A stretch of DNA of 64,000 bases from Astrothelium macrocarpum (lineage: Eukaryota; Ascomycota; Dothideomycetes; Trypetheliales; Trypetheliaceae): contig JAGEMR010000029.1 of the NCBI GenBank assembly GCA_021030915.1, positions 246,684 to 310,683 of the forward strand, given 5' to 3'. Every line of letters begins with the position of its first letter. Within the stretch, counting starts at the first letter, position 1. This document shows positions 11,544 through 23,674 of this stretch, one piece after another. A program made the translations under genes and the position numbers. The notes beneath the pieces were generated by a model. The model was not told the origin of the DNA and did no database searches. It worked only from the letters and a program-made list of their open reading frames with translations.

Positions 11544-11837
11544 TGCTACAAGCACACACTTGAGCTATTATTGGAAGGCTTTTCTTCGACAGTTTCGCCG
11601 ATATTGGTAGAGCGAGTGAGCGAATGAAGAAAATTTCGTCGGGAATTTGTGTCAAGGGCGAAAGGGTACGGCAGTTAAGAGTGGTGTCCTATCGTTGAAA
11701 CAGCAGAAATGTTTCTTCTATTATCTAATCAGATTGGCAAGCACCCGTGGAGGCTAAAATTGCTGTGCTGAGATACGGCGCCTACATAACGGCCTAGATT
11801 AAGTTAGACAAGTTGATAAGGAAACCATGCAGCGGTA

Positions 11838-11920
11838 GGGGGGTTACCGAACAGGCTGTTAACAGCCTGTTCACGTGATATCGAATTCACAAGCTGTGAA
11901 CAGCCTGTTCGCTTACCCCC
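11838..11920. mobile_element. 83-bp MITE-like foldback element with TA flanks
   Basis: The left end GGGGGGTTACCGAACAGGCTG and the right end, read on the opposite strand, GGGGGTAAGCGAACAGGCTG form near-matching inverted ends. Both are flanked by TA (11836-11837 and 11921-11922), the duplication made by Tc1/mariner-type insertion. The left half holds a perfect 24-bp palindrome at 11849-11872 (half-site GAACAGGCTGTT). The core motif AACAGCCTGTTC recurs at 11899-11910. There is no coding capacity. It lies between the U2A' start and the VPS15 stop. A regulatory palindrome is the alternative. Confidence 0.5.
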
Positions 11921-12131
11921 TAGCCGCCGTAAGGAAGATAGTGGACATGCGCTGGCGACTCTAGGCTTTTTGGAGTGAGTACTTAGGGACTTTTGGTATG
12001 CACCCCTAATAAACTCATGGATTCAAGTTAGACTGCTTCCAGTATACAAAACTTTACAATTGAGCGGCATTTGGTATGAAAGTTACAAAGTTTGAGTTCT
12101 TTTGCAAGCCGTTTCATTGTACTCATACAAG

Positions 12132-15100
12132 TCACTGAAATACATAAATGATCCCCGACTTGTCCACGGATATAATCATCCCATAGGGGTATTCCAGCAA
12201 CGCCACATCCATCACCGTATCCAGATGACTATGAAGCAACTTTTGCTGCTGTACGCTTACAATTCCCGCCCGTGCCTTACCACCTGCGCTCGTCCTTTTA
12301 GCCGATGAGTTCGAGGCTACTCTATTACTTGAACCAGCTCTGCTTGGACCCGCTGGCCTCCCGCCTCCCGTATTCGTAATCTCTGTCACAATCGTCGTGT
12401 CTTGATTGAGCTCCTTTTGCTCGTAAGTCGGCTGACCCTCGTCCTCATCCAGGCCACTAACGACTTTGGAAGCCTTGATATGGTCCAAGTCCCAGAACCG
12501 TACTTTCCAGTCCGGTCCCGCCAACAGAAAGAATGCGTGTCGCGGCTCGCTACCGTCCTCAGTCACATGTACACCAGTAGCAATCGCTCTGACTCCTCCA
12601 TCTTTCGCTGCCGCATTCGGATTCGCACCCTCATTTGCAGCAACTTGCCCCAAGATCCCATCAGACTTCTCTTCCTCCGTTTTCCAGACATCGAAGCCGC
12701 GCGAACCCTCCTTGCTGGCAGACGTCCTAAACACATCCTGGCAGACAAACTTTTCAAGATCCCAGATGGTGACATCGCCTTGCCCCGTGCCTCCTGCAAT
12801 GCAGACCTTCTTCTTGCGCGTGCTGCGTACAGGGTGCACCACAATCCGGTGGATGGGCGATGCGCCCTGGAATCCCCACGCGCGAACCCGCAATCGGAAG
12901 CGCAGGTCCCAGAGATCGAGCACGCCATGGGAAGTGCCGAGGAGAAGCCAGTGATGTCGCTTGTCGAGGCAGAAACAGTTGGTTGTACCATGCTGGACCG
13001 GATTCTCAAAGTCGTAGAGGACCGTCATGGTGCGCAGCTCGATGGCAACTACGCGGCAGAGATTGGTGCACATGAGAAGAATAGACTGGTTCTCGGACTT
13101 GAAATGCTCGGACCACGTGGCGTACTCGCCGTCTGAAAGCTGCCATTCGCGGAGGACACGGAGTTTGCCATAGCGAGCAGAACCGTTGGTTTCAGTGTAG
13201 TCAACTTTGACAACGTTGACACTGCCATCTGTGCCGGTGCTGATGAAGCAGTGTGTATTCTCAACGAAAGTCAAGCTCGAAATGCAAACGCCAGGAGCAT
13301 GTCTATGCGTCTGTCGCGAACGATGTGCGATGTTGCGCTCCAGCCGAGCAGAGTCCCAAACCTTAACCGATCCATCGTCGGACCCAGTGAGGAAAAATGC
13401 GTGGTCCGGTGCAACAACCACACGAGTAATTGGGGCTGTATGCTCGCTAAACATGGCCACTAAGACGCCTTCGGGTCGCCATGGATTTGCCGAGACTTGT
13501 CCGTTGCTACGTCTAATCGCTTGCCGGCGGCTCAGAGGCTGAATGAGCGGACCGAACTCGACCACGTCAACAGGGTAATTTTCGAGATAGAGAGTATCGA
13601 GCAACTTCAATATGCTGGGGTCGTTTCCGCTATAAGAGTGCGCATTTTGAAATTTGATGTTGGACGGCTGTTGCTTGTATTGATCCTGTGCGAGTGCAAG
13701 AGGCGTTTGATTCGATCCGTCTCGGCCATAATTGCCATCCACTTTTCCAACGGCATTAGCTGAAGAGGTGCTAATCTCAGCATTGGCTTTGTTGTTTGCT
13801 TGTCCCCTGTTCATCAGATCAACAGCGCTTCCCTTGTGACGTACAGCATGTCGATGCTCATCAGGTCCAGTGAAACCGTTGACAGTTGCTGGTGATGATG
13901 ATTCGTTTTCAGGAGTACCAGTGTCCGGAGATGCAGGAAGGTTGGAACCGGAGTTTTTTCGTTGACCATCAATAGGTACCGCTTGCAGGCCAGAGCCCCG
14001 TCTATCACTGCTAGGAGAGCTCGACAAAGCAGGCTGAACAGCAGGAGGACCTTGGGCATGATTTGCACTATTGGCATGTGGTACGCTCGTAGATCTCGAG
14101 GCTTTGCGGGCGTTGATGGCAGATAATTTTCGCCGTACAATCGGGTCATCCCAATTCGCCGAAGCATCGAGCAGTGCCTCTGCAATACTATGAGATTGCG
14201 GCTTAACTGACGGCGTAGAACTGCCGCTTCTCATCGCCTTGTCAAAAATTTGCCGATCTTCGTCAAAGAATACGGTTTGAGGAGTTATTGCTAATTCGCT
14301 AAGAGGTACGATGCCGTTGAGCTTCGAAGACCCCGACTCGTCATCAGCAGCCTTCTTCCGCATCGCAGTTCGCCATATATGACCTCTTAGAGCCACAAGT
14401 TTTAGCTCGTCTTCTGTTGACATATTGGCATTTCGTAGTCTTTTTACCCACTGCTCATCCTCTTCGTTCTTTGGTACCTTGGCAAAGCTCGTGCGTGTTA
14501 GCTCCCTGGCGGACGTAGATGGTACAGTCTGCTCTATGGAACCAAAAGTAAATGTACTTTGCTGAAATGTACTTTTCCAAAAGATTCCCTTTTCTGCCTT
14601 TGATGCCCACAACAAGGCCATTTCGTAGACGATCCGAAGCATCGGCTTTTTTAGGCTTTCGAGCAGCTCTGATTCCGCTATGTTTGTTGGTGCTACCTTT
14701 AGGTATGGTTTTATGAGCGGTAAGATGATTGTGCGTTTGTCAGCTTCGGAGAGATATGACATGGCTGCAGAAATAAAATGAACAGTTGCTTCACGTATCC
14801 ACAAGTTTGGATGCATCGTAAAGCGACCAACTATGTCAACCAATTCCCAGACTCTTGATCTTTGAAAAAGACCTAGATGAGCCATAGACGAAAGCGATCT
14901 TAGTACTCTTTCGACCACAAATTCTTCGGGGTCTGTCAAGGCTTGAATCATGAGGGGTAGAATGAATTCTTCCAGGTTAGTAGATCCTACAAATATTGCA
15001 ACTCCGACAATTGTCTCGAAGAACGCACACTTGAGCATCCAATCTCGATCATTCAGATATGTGTTCAGATGACTAAGAATGACATCGTTCGCTTTGACAG

Positions 15101-16948
15101 TTCCAAAGAAAACACACAGTGGTGATACAGATCGAAGGAATGCTCGCCGTACCGAAGCATCTTTGTCTGTGAGTAATGCTTTGGTGTGAATCTCAAATTG
15201 TGACACGAGGTAGTTTCGAGATTTATCAAATGAGTCTTGATAAATAGCTGCAGACGTGTCTTCGTTTTCCGTCTCTGGATCCGTATTTGGTAGGGATCCG
15301 TCAGCACGTAATGCTTGCATCATATCAAGAAAGCGGGATGCGGTTGTTGCTAGTGAAGAAAGACATATGGCATACGTCGCTCGTACCATCGGACTCGGCT
15401 TTTCGCCCCGATTTGAAATAAAGGTTTGGAGACGGGGCATTAGATATTCGGAGAAGATGTGAACATTGACAGGAGATGAGACCGAAACTATGGCAAGCTG
15501 CGACATGTCAGTGATAAATTGGGAAAGCTGCAAATCAACCCTTCAGGTAGACTCACAAGCTGAGTCACGCTCCGCAAAGCCGCGATCTTGACGGCATCAA
15601 CAGGATCTCGCATGAGCTCAACCAAGTGTGGTAATACTCTGTCAAGCTTGGCCTCATCCGTGAGGCGCTCAGCAAGTGCGAGCAGAAGCTCACAGGCTCT
15701 GACTCGTCCGCTTGCCCTTGCAGTGCTCCGTAACGACGATACTACAAGAGTGAGAAAGATTAAGGTCCCGTCATCCAATGAGCGAGGCAGCATCTGTGAG
15801 ATTTGGCGACTGTAATTTGGAAGATCGAGATGGAGTGGAAACATCGTAGACGCTTCCTTTGTACTCTTCTTGCGCACCTTTTGTAGCTGTTTATCCTTAT
15901 TGTAGGCAAGAAAGTAGGAGATTTTATCAAAGTCATGATATACCCTGTCTATCCGATCATCGGATTCGCCAAGATTGGCTTCCCCAGCAGTAATTGGAGC
16001 TCGTCCAGATGTGGGGTCTGTGACAACGTACATGTACTGGTGAAGGAAGCTGTAGAAATACTCTGGAAATGCCTTGTGTCTCCAAAACGTCAAGTATTCT
16101 TCTGCTGAATATCTTGACTCCGGTTCGGCTTGGATCATGTGGGAAACAAGCTCACGAACATCCGAGTCCTCGATTTTGCTGAGAAGGGTTTGACCTGGAT
16201 TGTATTCTCGTCTGCGATATTTGAAGAGTTGGCTCAGATTGAAAATGGGCGTCTCTAAGAATAATTCTGCAATCACACAACCAACACTGAATATGTCCAT
16301 CGCCCAGTTTATCTTGTCCCTTCCCTCTGCCTGCTGTCCATGGCTCAAGAATCTTTCTGGTGCCAAATAGCATGTTCGCCGCGCTGACGTGTCGAAGAAG
16401 AAGGAAAAATCGGCGGGATTATCTTCTGGAAGGTAGGTAGGTTTGAACGAGGAGGAAAAGTCAGTCAAATATAGCCAGTTCCATGAGGTGACGAGGGTGT
16501 TTTCTGTCTTGATGTCCCCATGATAGACATTGCGAGCATGACAGTCGCGCACAGCACACAGGAGCTGAAAAGACAGCCATTTCTTTTCAATGTCCTCCAA
16601 AAATGGTCTCGTGCTCATGCGGTCATATAACGAGCTGTGAATGTATTGTCGAACAAGATAACCGCTGGTGCCTGTCTCAACAATTCGCTGATAACCAAGA
16701 GCATTTGGAACGTCTGAAAGTAGATCCCGCTCCTCTCTGATTATCTTGATGTATTTCCCTAAAGTCATACTCGCGCTCGGCTTCATGACGATTTTCGCAG
16801 CCACCAAGCCAGCTTTTTGCCTTGCCCGAACCGTTTTCATGAATCTTGCATTTCCAAGTGCTCGTTCGTAGGTAAGATCAGACATCTCCGGAACATCGAG
16901 ATTCGCAGCACCAGCCGAAAGGCTGGTCAGTGAATATCCTTGACCCAT
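12132..16948 (-). CDS. VPS15: Vps15 regulatory protein kinase of the Vps34 PI3-kinase complex
   Basis: Model: complement(join(12132..15497, 15557..16948)), 1,585 aa, with one 59-bp intron. Vps15 activates and anchors Vps34, which makes PI3P for endosomal sorting and autophagy. The N-terminus MGQGYS is a fit N-myristoylation site. The kinase domain (about 25-310) has the Vps15-type catalytic loop HGDIKTEN, DFSSSFKP in place of DFG, and APERFL. A HEAT-repeat middle follows, with AIVSVSSPVNVHIFSEYLMP and ILPLMIQALTDPEEFVVERV. The C-terminal ~440 residues are a WD40 propeller beginning near 1140 (EHTAPITRVV, TGSDDGSVKVWD, GTDGSVNVV). A Ser/Pro-rich linker sits between the HEAT and WD40 parts. Length fits fungal Vps15. 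Confidence 0.95.
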
Positions 16949-17487
16949 CTTGACGAGTTTCCTGGTATCAGTATGCTCAGGTTAATACCTTTCATCCGTA
17001 ATCAGCTATCGGAGGAGCTTGTAAGTTGAACGACGGTTCCACGTCATTAAGAGATGCTCTTGTTCCATGTCGAGTCAAAGAGAGCATCTTCAAAGAGGCG
17101 TAGCGACATTGGGGAAACGGTGCATCGTCGTTTGCGTGAGTGCTCAGAGCTCAGATTCTAAGGGACGGCGAACGCGCCGAGCCCGTATGACGTTGGAGGA
17201 ATTATGCAATTTATGCTTCACGTGCACATTTACATGCATTGGACGACTCTCACCTTACCACTTTATTTAGTAGCACACCTTTAGAGAGTAAATTGAATTT
17301 CAAGATTTCGTTATTCATTTCGTTTTGGAAGTCCATCGGATACACCTATACGTAGACGAACAATGCATACGCTGATGCGCCTGAAGATGCCCCCTGTGGT
17401 TCCCAACCATTTTGTTGTACAAGCAAAGTCCTCCAACTCCACACCGTATGCTTCCCTGTACAGGAACCTGGTTTTCTTCGTCATGGA
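16949..17487. other. Intergenic region between VPS15 and NUD1
   Basis: Upstream flank of VPS15 and 3' flank of the NUD1-type gene, both on the minus strand. No coding, RNA or repeat feature is supported. Confidence 0.5.
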
Positions 17488-20400
17488 CTACGATAGCAGC
17501 TCTAATTTTTTAACGATTCCTCCATTGGTCAACAGCTCCCAAGCCGGGTCCTTCACTAAAAACTCATGTCGATCAAAGTCAAGCCCATCCACTACTCTTA
17601 CACGCTTACAGCTACCTGCAAGAAGCAACTCGTAAACCCTTCTTCTCAAATGTGTCTCTTCGTCAAGTCGATTTCGAAATTCAGAATCCTCCTTGGCTGA
17701 TCGTTGTTGTAGGGTATCCATGTCTTCGTCGTTGCCACTCCCAATGCTGCGCAGAACAAGTTCGCTTGCCACAGGTAGTCCTTGAGGATAGAACCCAACA
17801 GCGCACGGATTGTCGCGCATATCAATCTTTACTAATGCCTTCAACTTAGACAGTACCAAAATAGTCTTTCGGAGTCGTGATAGCCGGTTGCCAGCCAGAT
17901 GGAGTTCGCGGAGTCGATCCATGTTTGCCAGAGGTCGAATGTCTTTGATGGCATTGAAATTCATGTTTATGTAGCGAATGTTAGGAACAAGTCTGCCGAT
18001 ACCCGAAGGCAGGGAGTGAATGCCACAGCTCGCGAGCTCTAGTCTCTGCAGGTCATACATAAACCGCGAGAAAACAAAGGTGGGGATTCGATTGGCTGAC
18101 AAGACCAGCTGATGAACGTCTGAGCCTGGGATTCTGACCGCTTCCTGCTCTGTTCGACGGGACTTTCCTGCCTGCTGTCCTCGGAGGGAAAGGATCTCAA
18201 GGTGTTCCAACTGCGACACATCTATATCTGCAGATAGCTGGTTTCCGTCGGCAAGAAGGGTCCTTAGGTTCGGGAAGAGCGAAATGGGAAGTTGCTGCAA
18301 CATGTTGCGTCTTAGCTTTAGAACGGACAGTGATGAACACTTCGATGAATTTTCGAGCTTGAATGATTCGATTTCGAGTTTGTTGTCGTCAAGGACAAGA
18401 ACATCAAGCAGTGGAACTTGGCTTAATCCAGAGATATGCGATATCTGGTTCCCGCTTAGATCAAGCTCGGTAAGGTGGTCCAAATGGTTATGTCCCAGAT
18501 TCAGCTTCTCAATTCTATTTCTTCTCAAGTGGATTTTCTGTAGGCCATCAAGATTTTTCAACTCGCCAAGCTCCGAAATCGCGTTGTTGTCGGCTCTCAG
18601 TTCCCTCAAGTGTATAAGACAGCTCAAGCCTTCAAGATTGTCTATGCTGTTGTCTGAAATATCTAGATATTGAAGGTTCATCAAGAACGTGAACGCTGTC
18701 AGACTAGACAAAGAATTGGTTTGAGCCTTTAGATACCGAATGCTTGTAGATGCTCCATCGAGGTCTCGCAATCCATTCGCGGAGACATCAAGATTTTGAA
18801 CGTGTGGACAAAACTCATTCAAGCCATGGAGTGATGTCAGATGCCGGTTGTGAAGATCTAGCTGTTGCAGCTCATCCCAATACGGTTCCTCTGGCTCGAC
18901 ATTCGTAAGTTCACGGACAAGGTTCTTAACAGTCTCTGCAAACGGGCTGTCAGCTTGCGCAAGCTCATGGGTTACCAACCGCTCTGCTAAGAGCCGTTCA
19001 GAGGGCCTTCGCTCGTCTATCTGGTGGAATGAAAATTCTGGAAGGTCGCTGAGATAGAACGTCACATCTGCCCGATGGCAAGCTGATGGTGAGAGGAGGG
19101 CATTGCTGGCGATCTGGACAATGTCCCCAGCCTGTGGTGAAGAAACATTAACCTGGAAACTCATCTCGCGTGGATTGTCAACAGTCGGCAACAGTGACCA
19201 TTCTTCATGCTCTTGCATGTGGGGAAACAGTTTGGCGTGAGTGTTTTTATCTTCGTATTGTTTCACGGCCGGAGTCGCTTGTCTACTGAAAGACCGGGGC
19301 AGTCCACAAGGTTGTCGCTCTCGTTGCTTTTTAGGATCATTGCCATCATCATTTCCATGTTGTGTGCTCGCAAGTCGGTGAAATGTCTTTGAACTAACGC
19401 GGACGTCATGCAAGATAGACATTCGAGGAGCTGTCGGTGTCGAAAACGATACAGTAACGTGATTCATTTTTCCTTCGGGATGTTCGAAGACTCGCCCATG
19501 ACTGGCGTCAATTTCATGTTCGGCATCCTCGTCTTCCGCTTTCTGACTTTCGGAATTTGGTGGTTCCTCGAATTTTCTCTCCTTGCAATCTTTTATAGCT
19601 TGACTTGTGCTCCATGAGGTCTCACGCGTCTCGATTGCAGGGGCCGCACTGGAAGCAACCTGGTGGTCTCTTGACGGAACTGAGCTTGGCTCTCCAGATG
19701 CTTCAGATCCATCCCGAGTCTGCGGTCTAGCAATAACGGTTTCTTGACTCGAGCTTACCCAAATATTGCATTCTTTTGCTGCGATTGTGACGCTCTTAGG
19801 CCGGCCCGGAGAGCTCGGATCTTCAGCAAACTTTTTTAGAATGTCGGCAGCTCCGCCATTTCGCGAAACGTTCCTGCTGAGCTCCTTTACTTCGTCAACG
19901 CTTAGGTCGGGAATATTGCCCAGAGGATCTTGCTCGCTTTCTTCAACACAATTCATCTCTCCATAGTCTTTGATTGATCTCGGCAGACTCTTGTCCTTCA
20001 CCCATACACGCCGCTTGGGATCGAAGCTCATTCCAGCAATCTGCTCTGGGATCAAGTGTGCGACGGCATTTGGTGCGAGGGTAGCAACATTCTCAGATCG
20101 TCGAGTTGAATTAGTAGCGATAGTCCTACCAGTTGACGAATCCCACGACTGAGGTGCAGATTGAGTTTTAATGCTTGCGGAACCATGCGACTCAGAACCA
20201 TCACGAAAATCCTCAAAATGCCCTTCATGGTCTTGCTCTTTGTTTTGAGCGACAGATTCACTCGATACAGTATCGAGACGCTTTTGTGGTGCATCTTGAT
20301 CTTGACCTTTGGTCTGTTGTCCACTGGGATTGAGACGAATCGAGCCCAGAGACGAATCAATCGTGAAATCTGTGTTGTCTCTTTCCCGATATTGACGAAG

Positions 20401-22665
20401 GTGAATGGCAACCTCGGTATCTACGCGCTCCTTTACCGGTCTTCTCCAGCCGCTTGTCGCACCTTCTCGACTCGTAGGCCGTGAAATTGTCAGATTTGTC
20501 ATGTTAGAAGCAAGCTCTTCCCCATCGTCAGAATGGAGTTCGGATACCGACTCTTGAACACTTCCCAGTCCACTTTCCGGCTTTCGCCCAGCACGCAGCT
20601 TGCTCATAATATGCATAGCCTCATCAAGATAATCTTGAGTTGTATAAGACCTCTTACGCCCTTCTTCCTGTATTCGTTTTGCTGCATTCACTGTCATAGT
20701 AGCGACAGGCTCTGGTAAGGGCAGATTCGTAGCGGGCGCTGGAGGGCTGGCGTATACAACAAGAGATTCCAATTGTTCTTGGACGATATGGACCGTGGGA
20801 GTTGTACACAAGTCTGGCAAATCAAATTCATGCTCTTCAGACTGTCCCTGGGCTCCACGTCTTTGGCTTGGAGTAGGATTCCGTGGTCGAAGGATATGTC
20901 TACGAGACATGACCAAAGCATCTGCTTGGGAAGCATTACTCTCATGTCTTGCGTCTTTTCTTTTCTTTCCAATGATGTATTGCATATTACTGTGTTTCGC
21001 TTGAACAGCATTCAGAGTTGATTTGCTCAGTTCGCTAAAATCGGCCCCATGCATCGTTTTCTGGCGTTTTGATGTGCGGTCCTTGTCAGGCGAGCTGCGA
21101 AGCCGTTTCCCATCTACAGTCTTATCTTTTCCGACATCCGCTTGCACAGAACTGCTGTCGCTCTCTTCGACATCAACATGTTGGCTTTGCCGTGTTCTCT
21201 TTGGAATCAGAATCGGTGGTTCAGTCACATCACTTGGGAGACTCCCAGTCGAGTGACTGAGCCTCGAATGATGCAACACGGATGATATTCGACTAGATGA
21301 CGCCTTTCGAAACGTCGCAGGCTGATGGAATCCCGGGGGCAAAACATCTGAAGGGGGTGAACTGAACTTTGTGCTAATGGGTGAGAATCTACTGCTCATC
21401 TCAGATATGTCTTTATTGAATGAAACACTTAGCGGCCGTCTTCTGAATGAATCGGTTTCCGAATAGCCACCACGTTTGAGGTTCACAAAGTTCCCGATCT
21501 GGGCAATTTCTGGTGTCCCGGTCTCAAGATCATCTGGCAAGGAATCTCCCAATCTCGAAGAGACTTCAGCAATATTGCTCTGATCATTGTTCAAGGCTCG
21601 GCCAATCGTTGAGCCGTCACGGCTGATCTGATGATCAGAAGGGTCATGATGGTCTTCCAGAGCAGAATTGTCAAAGTTTCCGTGGGATGTATTTTGCATA
21701 GACAAGATCACTGGACTAAAACCTTCATGACGAAGCTCTGACTGTCCACTAATGGTACGCTCGCCATCTCTGCCGGCGACCACGATTGAGTCATTGGAAT
21801 CGCCTTGTCCCGTGTTTTGTGTAAGAGTCGATCGCTCCTCGATGATTGCTTGTTTAGACTGAGAAGGCGAACTTGCTTCTAATAATGCATGATGCTGCAG
21901 AATGCCATCTACCGATACTTCATTCCCTCTTGACATATTTTCAAGATGCGAATCGATTAACTGATTCGGAGCATGATTCCCTTCGTCTTCATCTGCCTCT
22001 TCTACTGGTTCAAGCTCCGAAGGAGGATTGTGCCGATCAATGTAAGATTGGTCGAGGTCAGAATACGTATTCAGAAGTGGAGGACTCGAAGGTAGAGCAT
22101 CAGCGCTCCGTAAGAACGAAATGCCGCGATTGACGGCTTGCTTCGATGGAGAAGCTTGGTCCTTTGGAGTTTTGAATATGCGTTCCAAGCCGCCAGGACT
22201 GCTGAACAGGTCTCCTTGTTCCGGACTGCCACCGTTGTTTCCCAATAGCCTTTTCCTCCACTCCGGTGTTAACTGCGCACTGGAGTTCTTGGTTGGGGAT
22301 CGTATAAGTGATTTCCGATCAATAGTATCAAATTGAGGGTCGGATGGTATAGAAGAGGCAGAGTGAGATCGAGAATGTCGCGTCGAGGATAATTGGGGTT
22401 TCGCATTGGTATTAGGTGAATCTTGGGGAATATTGTTGTCACTCATGCTGCGTTCGCTTAGGATGCTTCTGCGATTGCGAGGGATCTGAATGTCTTTTTT
22501 TGATCCCGTCGAAGGACGAGGTATCCTGGACTGAGAAGCGCGACCATCGGTGGTCGATCTTCGCAGCGAATTTACGCCACGGGTGCTACCCAGGGGAGAC
22601 GAGTTTCGCGCCTGCGGTTCCCAATCCTCAGAGAGGTCGTCGAGCCATGCTGCTGTCTTCGCCAT
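17488..22665 (-). CDS. NUD1: Septation/mitotic-exit scaffold with leucine-rich repeats (Nud1/Cdc11 type)
   Basis: A single long exon of 1,725 aa. I chose the ATG at 22663-22665 (MAKTAAWLDDLSEDWEPQ) rather than the upstream in-frame ATG at 22800, because WLDDLSEDW is a typical opening of this family and the upstream stretch looks like leader. Nud1/Cdc11 sits at the spindle pole body and recruits the SIN/MEN GTPase-kinase cascade that triggers septation (SnaD in Aspergillus). The first ~1,260 residues are Ser/Thr-rich and disordered with many kinase-type sites. The C-terminal ~330 residues are leucine-rich repeats (LDLHNRHLTSLHGLNEFCPH, LQYLDISDNSIDNLEGLSCL, LRELHLAGNRLSRL), followed by a capping segment. 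No intron is needed. Confidence 0.9.
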   Translation of the reverse strand: MAKTAAWLDDLSEDWEPQARNSSPLGSTRGVNSLRRSTTDGRASQSRIPRPSTGSKKDIQIPRNRRSILSERSMSDNNIPQDSPNTNAKPQLSSTRHSRSHSASSIPSDPQFDTIDRKSLIRSPTKNSSAQLTPEWRKRLLGNNGGSPEQGDLFSSPGGLERIFKTPKDQASPSKQAVNRGISFLRSADALPSSPPLLNTYSDLDQSYIDRHNPPSELEPVEEADEDEGNHAPNQLIDSHLENMSRGNEVSVDGILQHHALLEASSPSQSKQAIIEERSTLTQNTGQGDSNDSIVVAGRDGERTISGQSELRHEGFSPVILSMQNTSHGNFDNSALEDHHDPSDHQISRDGSTIGRALNNDQSNIAEVSSRLGDSLPDDLETGTPEIAQIGNFVNLKRGGYSETDSFRRRPLSVSFNKDISEMSSRFSPISTKFSSPPSDVLPPGFHQPATFRKASSSRISSVLHHSRLSHSTGSLPSDVTEPPILIPKRTRQSQHVDVEESDSSSVQADVGKDKTVDGKRLRSSPDKDRTSKRQKTMHGADFSELSKSTLNAVQAKHSNMQYIIGKKRKDARHESNASQADALVMSRRHILRPRNPTPSQRRGAQGQSEEHEFDLPDLCTTPTVHIVQEQLESLVVYASPPAPATNLPLPEPVATMTVNAAKRIQEEGRKRSYTTQDYLDEAMHIMSKLRAGRKPESGLGSVQESVSELHSDDGEELASNMTNLTISRPTSREGATSGWRRPVKERVDTEVAIHLRQYRERDNTDFTIDSSLGSIRLNPSGQQTKGQDQDAPQKRLDTVSSESVAQNKEQDHEGHFEDFRDGSESHGSASIKTQSAPQSWDSSTGRTIATNSTRRSENVATLAPNAVAHLIPEQIAGMSFDPKRRVWVKDKSLPRSIKDYGEMNCVEESEQDPLGNIPDLSVDEVKELSRNVSRNGGAADILKKFAEDPSSPGRPKSVTIAAKECNIWVSSSQETVIARPQTRDGSEASGEPSSVPSRDHQVASSAAPAIETRETSWSTSQAIKDCKERKFEEPPNSESQKAEDEDAEHEIDASHGRVFEHPEGKMNHVTVSFSTPTAPRMSILHDVRVSSKTFHRLASTQHGNDDGNDPKKQRERQPCGLPRSFSRQATPAVKQYEDKNTHAKLFPHMQEHEEWSLLPTVDNPREMSFQVNVSSPQAGDIVQIASNALLSPSACHRADVTFYLSDLPEFSFHQIDERRPSERLLAERLVTHELAQADSPFAETVKNLVRELTNVEPEEPYWDELQQLDLHNRHLTSLHGLNEFCPHVQNLDVSANGLRDLDGASTSIRYLKAQTNSLSSLTAFTFLMNLQYLDISDNSIDNLEGLSCLIHLRELRADNNAISELGELKNLDGLQKIHLRRNRIEKLNLGHNHLDHLTELDLSGNQISHISGLSQVPLLDVLVLDDNKLEIESFKLENSSKCSSLSVLKLRRNMLQQLPISLFPNLRTLLADGNQLSADIDVSQLEHLEILSLRGQQAGKSRRTEQEAVRIPGSDVHQLVLSANRIPTFVFSRFMYDLQRLELASCGIHSLPSGIGRLVPNIRYINMNFNAIKDIRPLANMDRLRELHLAGNRLSRLRKTILVLSKLKALVKIDMRDNPCAVGFYPQGLPVASELVLRSIGSGNDEDMDTLQQRSAKEDSEFRNRLDEETHLRRRVYELLLAGSCKRVRVVDGLDFDRHEFLVKDPAWELLTNGGIVKKLELLS

Positions 22666-23674
22666 GGTGGAGGGAGTTGCGGCCACAGCAAACAACAGCC
22701 CCGGAAACCAGATGACACGGTATAAAGCTATCGGTTGTTGATATTCATTATGAATGCATTGCAGATGTGAAATATCCAATAGCGCGCACTTCTCCGTCAC
22801 ATCGACCTGTCAAGACGCGGACGCGCGCTGGAGATCAACTACAACGTTATCGACTGCCGTTGCCCGGCAACCGGCTGGACCCCTCCACCGTCTCCACCGT
22901 CCATGGGTCTTGCACCAGTTATGCAGCTGGTAAAATACGGAGATGGAAATCTTGAAATATACTTATGGTGAAACTGAACAATTAGAGGAGTCTCGGAATC
23001 TGATATTTAACGGCGAACCAACCTTGAGCTACAAGAACGTGCTGCAAAGCGGAAGAGAATTGAACAGCACGTTCGTCACTGGCTCGCACACCACGGTCTC
23101 TTCATACAATCTGCCGGTTTGCGAAGGCCATTTGAGCCTGGATGGAATGCGACATCTTTGTACCCATTTGCGTATCGCAGAATTCTTAGAAAGAATTCTC
23201 TTTCAAAAACTTCTCATTTATATCTGTTTTACACAAATATATTTTTTAGCTTTGGTTTTTTGTGATTGAATCAACTCAAAGTGGATTGATCAATACTGAT
23301 TCGATTTATTGATTTTCAATAGATACTTAATATATGCTTATTATGTGCTCAGTAGGTATATGCTTGTCTTGGTATTCGGTGAGCATGTTTTGCGCCAAGA
23401 ACACGCTACTGAGCTTGCCAGACTGCCGAATTTCCAGAAATGGGTTGTGCTGCGACTGACTCACGACAGCACATAAGAAAATTGTCAAGAAAGCCTTACA
23501 TGGCAGTCTTGACCTTGCTACATTTATTTTCTGACTCATGGAAATTTCTGTGGGATTTCAGCCACCTTTGACTCAAGTGTAGTCCAAAGGCATGGCGCTG
23601 TAGATAAAAGAAGAGGCTTGCCTCCGCCTTGCGCTTATAGACATTAACCAGTTTCCCTAACGCAAAGGTTCACC
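22666..23674. other. Divergent intergenic region (NUD1 / F-box-like gene)
   Basis: About 1 kb containing both promoters. The stretch 23170-23340 is AT-rich. An open frame at 22943-23269 (+) encodes nothing I recognise and ends in a hydrophobic AT-driven tail, so I do not call it. Confidence 0.45.

Noticed and set aside
22666..22800. N-terminal extension of the septation scaffold to an ATG at 22800
   Set aside because: The extension reads as leader sequence, while MAKTAAWLDDLSEDW is a family-like start.
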